A program made the position numbers and the translations under genes. Source: Achromobacter arsenitoxydans SY8 (GTDB lineage Bacteria > Pseudomonadota > Gammaproteobacteria > Burkholderiales > Burkholderiaceae_B). From it: a stretch of 64,000 bases of DNA. Under the pieces are notes generated by a model. It was given only the letters and a program-made list of their open reading frames with translations, ran no database searches and was not told the origin of the DNA. Each line of letters begins with the position of its first letter. Position 1 is the first letter of the stretch. This document shows, piece after piece, positions 60,204-64,000 of the stretch. Location: assembly GCF_000236785.1 (NCBI RefSeq), contig NZ_AGUF01000052.1:186001-250000 (forward strand), given 5' to 3'.

Positions 60204-62264
60204 TCAGTATCTGACGCTGACGCGGGCCCACACGCTGCGGCCCGGTTCATTGACCGCGGTGTTGGCCGGATAGCCGAAACCCGCATTGCCGGCCAGATTC
60301 AGGTGTTCGCTGTAGGTCTTGTCGAACAGGTTATCGACCCCCAGCGACAGCTTGACCTGCTTGTTCACCACATAGCCCGCATTGATGGAAAAGACGCCGA
60401 ACCCCGCGCTGGGGCCGAAATCCTTGCCGACCACGTTGCCCTCATTCAGGGCATAGCGCTTCTGCGGCGCGACAAGGCGCCACAGCGCGCCCGCCGACCA
60501 GGTGCCATCGTCATAGGCCGCGCTGAGCTTGGCCTCTAGCGGCGGGATTTGCGGCAGCGCCCGGCCGTCGCTGCGGTTCTGGCCCCAGGCGTACGCGAGC
60601 GTGGCGCCCAGCTTCCAGTTGGACGTCACGGCGTAGGACGCGCCGAGTTCTCCGCCGAATATCCTGGCGTCGACGTTGGCGGCCTGCGAAGACGGGCCCA
60701 TCATTCCGCCCGACGTGTAGCTGAACAGGATGAAGTCGTTCACGTAGCCGGCATAGCCGGAGAACCAGGCGTCCAGCGTTTCCGTCTTGTACTGCGCGCC
60801 GAAATCGAGCTGCGTGGTCTTTTCCGGCTTGACGCCCTGGAAGGCGTTAGCTGACCCCGTAGGTCCGTTGTCGGGCGAGAACAACTCCCAGTAGTCGGGG
60901 AACCGCTCGACATGGCCCAGCCCGATGTAGACGGTGGCGGGCAGCGAGGCCAGGTCCTTCTCGTATCGCAGAAAGCCGCTGGGCAAGGTATCGTTGCGGC
61001 GCTCGTTGGCGGTGGGATTGGGCATGGGCATCATCATGCCGCTGGTGGTCTGGCGAAAGTCTTTGGCGGAGGCCCAGTCCACGCGCGCGCCGCCGATGAC
61101 GCGGCTGTCAGGCGCGGCGCGCCAGGTCAGCTCTCCGAAGACGCCGGTATTGGAGAAGTCGGCGTCCTTGACCCAGGGCTGGCTGCGGTACGACATGGCT
61201 TGCGTTCCGCTGCGCGAGCGGTGGCGGCTCTGCTGGAAGTCCAGGCCCGTGACCAGGCTGAGGTCCGGCGACAGCGTCCAGGTGCTGGCGACGCGTCCGC
61301 CCCAGGTGGCGCGGTCCACGTCGCCCGCCATGGCCATCGCCATGGCGCTGGACGGGTCCGGCGCGCGCAGCGTGTAGTTATCCATGACGTGGTCGGCGTA
61401 GTTGTAGTAGAGCTGCGCCTCCAGCTTGTCCAGCACCGTGCCGATGTTGCGCTTTTCAAAGCGCAGCCCGAAGCTTTCCCGCTTGAACTGCGAGCCGTCC
61501 ATGCCCCGGCCGGCGTAGCGCGCCTCGCCGTCGCCGGTGCCGGCGGTCAGTTCGTACAGCGTGTCCGCATCGGGCGTGAAGCCCAGCGTCACGTCCGCAT
61601 TCCACTTGTCCCAGCGCGAGGGCACGGTGTTGCCGTCGCCGTCCTTGTAGTCCTGCGAATGGGAGTGGTTGGCCGTGACCCGCGTATAAACCTTTTCATT
61701 GCCCACGGTCAGGTCCGCCGTCTGGTCGTTGCGCCCGAACGACCCGCCGATCAGGCTGCCGTCAAAGCGCACGCCAGCCTCGGTGAACCGCGGCGTGTCG
61801 CGGTCGAAGCGGATGGTGCCGGCCGACGCGCCCGGTCCCCACAACACGGTCTGCGGCCCCTTGATGACCGTGAGCTGGTCGAAATTCTCGGGAGAAATGT
61901 AGGAGCTGGGCGCGTCCATGCGCGCCGGGCAGGCGCCGGGCATGGAGGTGCCGTTGGTCAGGATGTTCAAGCGCGAGCCGAACATGCCGCGCAGCACCGG
62001 ATCGCCGTTGGTGCCGCCGTTGCGGATCGCGGAGAAGCCGGGGATGGTCTTTAGATAATCAGTGCCGTCGCTGGCCGGCAGCGGCTGGCGCGGAATCTTG
62101 GGGTCGGTCGTGAAGGTCAGCGGCGCGCTGGGCGCGACGCCGGTGATCACCACGGGGTCCAGCGTGGCGACGCCGTCGGCGGCGGATTGCGCCCAGGCGG
62201 GGAACGAGGCGGCCATGGCGGCGGCCAGGCAGGTCATGCGGAGGAATTCGTGCTGCTTGAACAT
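60204..62264 (-). CDS. oprC: TonB-dependent copper receptor (OprC-like)
   Basis: The protein has 686 residues from ATG 62264. A signal peptide ends near FPAWAQ; a plug domain follows (DYLKTIPGFSAIRNGGTNGD, PVLRGMFGSRLNILTNG). The C-terminal barrel ends in VWARVSVRY. The plug segment with SMPGACPARMDAPSSYISPE and Met/His-rich loops (SGMMMPMPNPTANERR) point to copper receptors of the OprC/NosA group. It lies downstream of a DUF2946 gene on the same strand, in a copper-linked cluster. Confidence 0.88.
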   Translation of the reverse strand: MFKQHEFLRMTCLAAAMAASFPAWAQSAADGVATLDPVVITGVAPSAPLTFTTDPKIPRQPLPASDGTDYLKTIPGFSAIRNGGTNGDPVLRGMFGSRLNILTNGTSMPGACPARMDAPSSYISPENFDQLTVIKGPQTVLWGPGASAGTIRFDRDTPRFTEAGVRFDGSLIGGSFGRNDQTADLTVGNEKVYTRVTANHSHSQDYKDGDGNTVPSRWDKWNADVTLGFTPDADTLYELTAGTGDGEARYAGRGMDGSQFKRESFGLRFEKRNIGTVLDKLEAQLYYNYADHVMDNYTLRAPDPSSAMAMAMAGDVDRATWGGRVASTWTLSPDLSLVTGLDFQQSRHRSRSGTQAMSYRSQPWVKDADFSNTGVFGELTWRAAPDSRVIGGARVDWASAKDFRQTTSGMMMPMPNPTANERRNDTLPSGFLRYEKDLASLPATVYIGLGHVERFPDYWELFSPDNGPTGSANAFQGVKPEKTTQLDFGAQYKTETLDAWFSGYAGYVNDFILFSYTSGGMMGPSSQAANVDARIFGGELGASYAVTSNWKLGATLAYAWGQNRSDGRALPQIPPLEAKLSAAYDDGTWSAGALWRLVAPQKRYALNEGNVVGKDFGPSAGFGVFSINAGYVVNKQVKLSLGVDNLFDKTYSEHLNLAGNAGFGYPANTAVNEPGRSVWARVSVRY

Positions 62265-62453
62265 AGGGAATCTCGACCATCTTGGATCGTTGGATTGAGT
62301 CGCCCAGTGGTCCGCCCGCTCGCAGCCGCGCAAGCGCGGCCCGGCGACGGAATACCGTGCGAGCGGCGGCGTGGCGGACTTGTGCGGGAGAACGGCGCTA
62401 CGCGCCAGAGGCTGGCGGCGCGGCGCGCACCGGCGACGCTGGAAAGACGAACG

Positions 62454-62858
62454 TCAGGCCAGGATGGGCGGCGCGCGCGATCGCTGCTGCAATCGCGCCA
62501 GTGCGCTTGAGAAGTGAGTGACGACGGCGGGAGGCGCCGCGTCGGGCTGGGCCACTGTGGGCACCAGCCACGCAAGAAGCCAGAGTTCAGGCAGCGTGGC
62601 GCCGCCCAGCATGGCGCAGCCGGCGACGCAGCAGTGCGGCATGGCGCCGCTGTGCTGCTCAGCGCCCTGCCCGGCGTCGTCGAGGCCCAGCGAGACGACG
62701 CGCGGTCCGCTGGCCGTGCAGATGATGGTGGTGGCGCCGCCGGACACGCCGCCAGCGGGCGTGGCGAGCGCCGAGGATGCGATCAGCGACTGAAAGACGA
62801 ACAGGATCGCCGCGAACAGCGAGATCCATCGTCTGCATTCAGTGCCGCATGTGTGCAT
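62454..62858 (-). CDS. DUF2946 family protein (copper-associated)
   Basis: The protein has 134 residues with a signal-like hydrophobic segment (WISLFAAILFVFQSLIASSA). A metal-binding-looking PHCCVAGCAML motif follows, and the C-terminus ends RAPPILA, a hallmark of DUF2946. These proteins occur beside copper receptors and copper-resistance genes. It lies 189 bases upstream of the TonB receptor gene on the same strand. The region between holds no other gene. Confidence 0.8.
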   Translation of the reverse strand: MHTCGTECRRWISLFAAILFVFQSLIASSALATPAGGVSGGATTIICTASGPRVVSLGLDDAGQGAEQHSGAMPHCCVAGCAMLGGATLPELWLLAWLVPTVAQPDAAPPAVVTHFSSALARLQQRSRAPPILA

Positions 62859-62969
62859 CAGCCCCCCTTGACGGCGCAGATGGTAGCACGCAAGCCGGTG
62901 CAGATCCGGCGCGAAAAGGCCCGCCGCAGGGCCCTCGCGGCGCCTGTCTGCACCGCCCGTTGACGCAGA

Positions 62970-64000
62970 TCAAGCGCGCCGGGCCCGGCGCCAGCGCAGC
63001 ACGTCCACCGCCATGAAAGCGAGCAGACTCGCGCCCATGACAGGCAGGCACCAGCCCAGCGCCACGGCCACCGCAAGCGCCGCGATGCGCCCGGGCCAGG
63101 ACAGGTCGCGCCAGGCGTGCGTGAGCGTCTGGCCAGATGCGCCCGCCGCCGGCCGGCGCAGCCACCACATGCGGTAGCCCAGGACGGTCATCGTTGTCAG
63201 CGCGATGCCGATGGCGGCCATCAGCAATTGGTTCGGCCATCCGAACAGGATGCCCATGTGCATGTCGACGCCCCAGCGGATGAGCTTAGCGATGAGCGGG
63301 AAGGTGTCGAAGTCGGCGCGGCTGGTGATGGCGAAAGTTGCCGGGTCCACGGCGATCGTATCGACCTGCGTGGGCCAGGACCGGTCCACTTCGCGCACCA
63401 TCCAGGCCTGGCCGTCGGCGCGCGGCGGGCGGATCTCGAGCTGGCTGCTGTCGATGCCGCCCTGGCGCGCGGCGTGCAGGACGTGGTCGAAGCCTTCCGC
63501 CACGCTGGCCGGGGCCGGGGCCGGGGCCATGGCGGCATGGTCGTGCTGGCCGCCGTGGTGATGCGCGTGTTCGCCGCCGGACCCCATGTCGCCGCCGGTG
63601 GAACCGGGAAGCTTCAGCGATATCGAAGGCGTGATCCAGCCCAGTTGCGCCCGCAATTGGTCCACGCGCGCGCCCGCCCAATTCGACCAGGTCAGGCCGG
63701 TGGCGGACAGGAACAAAAGGCCGATACCCACCCATAGCCCCAGCAGGCCGTGCCAGCGGCGGGCGCGCAGGCGCGGGCTGCGCGCGGCCGCGGCCTTGTC
63801 CCGGTTGCGCTTGCCGAACCAAAGGATTACGCCGCCCAGCGTCGCCAGCCAGAGCCACGAGGCGGCCAGTTCGCTGTAGTTGCGCCCCAGCTCGCCCAGC
63901 ATCAGATTACGGTGCAGGTAATCCAGCTTGGTGCGGAACGGCAGCGTGCCGCTGGTGCCGTAGACCGTCATGTCGCCCTTGATCTCCAGCGTGACGGGAT
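62970..64000 (-). CDS. PepSY-associated membrane protein (5' end outside window)
   Basis: At least 343 residues are present; the frame continues past the ATG at 63971 to the window edge (PVTLEIKGDMTVYGTSGTLP), so the true start is further upstream. PepSY/PepSY-TM features: LHRNLMLGELGRNYSELAAS, RARRWHGLLGLWVGIGLLFL, and four or more membrane helices. A His-rich segment (GGEHAHHHGGQHDHAAM) may bind metal. It is probably an inner-membrane reductase-type or metal-linked protein of the copper cluster, transcribed towards the DUF2946 gene. Confidence 0.85.
   Translation of the reverse strand, partial: PVTLEIKGDMTVYGTSGTLPFRTKLDYLHRNLMLGELGRNYSELAASWLWLATLGGVILWFGKRNRDKAAAARSPRLRARRWHGLLGLWVGIGLLFLSATGLTWSNWAGARVDQLRAQLGWITPSISLKLPGSTGGDMGSGGEHAHHHGGQHDHAAMAPAPAPASVAEGFDHVLHAARQGGIDSSQLEIRPPRADGQAWMVREVDRSWPTQVDTIAVDPATFAITSRADFDTFPLIAKLIRWGVDMHMGILFGWPNQLLMAAIGIALTTMTVLGYRMWWLRRPAAGASGQTLTHAWRDLSWPGRIAALAVAVALGWCLPVMGASLLAFMAVDVLRWRRARRA

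Noticed and set aside
1-64000. CRISPR arrays, tRNA/rRNA genes, insertion sequences or prophage
   Set aside because: No regularly spaced short repeats, cloverleaf-like sequences, transposase, integrase or phage-structural motifs were recognised; short tRNA genes could be missed by eye.

Overview
The window is GC-rich, with short intergenic gaps and many ATGA start/stop overlaps. The gene content (branched-chain-type ABC transporter, ESPR-type autotransporter, Ku/LigD, PPK2, copper TonB receptor) looks like a beta-proteobacterium of the Achromobacter/Bordetella group (Alcaligenaceae). This is a judgement from protein character, not from a database search. No rRNA, tRNA, insertion sequence, integrase or CRISPR array was seen.

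Layout. (1) 1-6245, plus strand: the end of a substrate-binding protein, a complete LivHMGF-type ABC importer, a GntR/FCD regulator, an alpha/beta hydrolase with a sterol-carrier-like N-terminus, and a metallo-beta-lactamase-fold hydrolase. Together they look like an uptake-and-hydrolysis unit for an unknown ester, lactone or amide. (2) 6538-12177: an 1879-residue type V autotransporter. A large inverted repeat lies upstream of it. (3) 12218-29128, minus strand: a tightly coupled five-gene operon. It encodes a 3721-residue surface protein (LEPR motif, DUF4347, DUF11-like domains, eleven VCBS-type repeats), a TolC-like lipoprotein, a small periplasmic adaptor, a GAF-like/HlyD fusion and a PqqD-like/M50-protease/HlyD fusion. 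It looks like a type I-like secretion apparatus with no ABC ATPase, and is the most interesting system in the window.

(4) 29623-42330, minus strand: a ten-gene run with the order formylglycine-generating enzyme, MoxR ATPase, DUF58, DUF4381, BatA, BatB/C, BatD, HAD lipoprotein, arylsulfatase, spermidine-synthase-like membrane protein. This couples sulfatase maturation to a MoxR/Bat chaperone-like module. (5) 42674-48008: a visibly less GC-rich stretch with a CPA2 antiporter, an outer-membrane channel-like protein, a second arylsulfatase, an apparent remnant of a second FGE-like gene, and an orphan membrane protein. (6) 48160-53975: housekeeping and stress genes, including small lipoproteins, a LapA-like protein, an exported beta-carbonic anhydrase, a methyltransferase, an aldehyde dehydrogenase and cytochrome b561.

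(7) 54102-60131: bacterial NHEJ (Ku and LigD) next to small stress-type proteins and polyphosphate kinase 2. (8) 60204-64000: a copper-receptor cluster with a TonB-dependent receptor, a DUF2946 protein and a PepSY membrane protein cut by the window edge. Most operon boundaries, operators and terminators are inferred from spacing and from repeats read by eye. No alignment or structure prediction was run.
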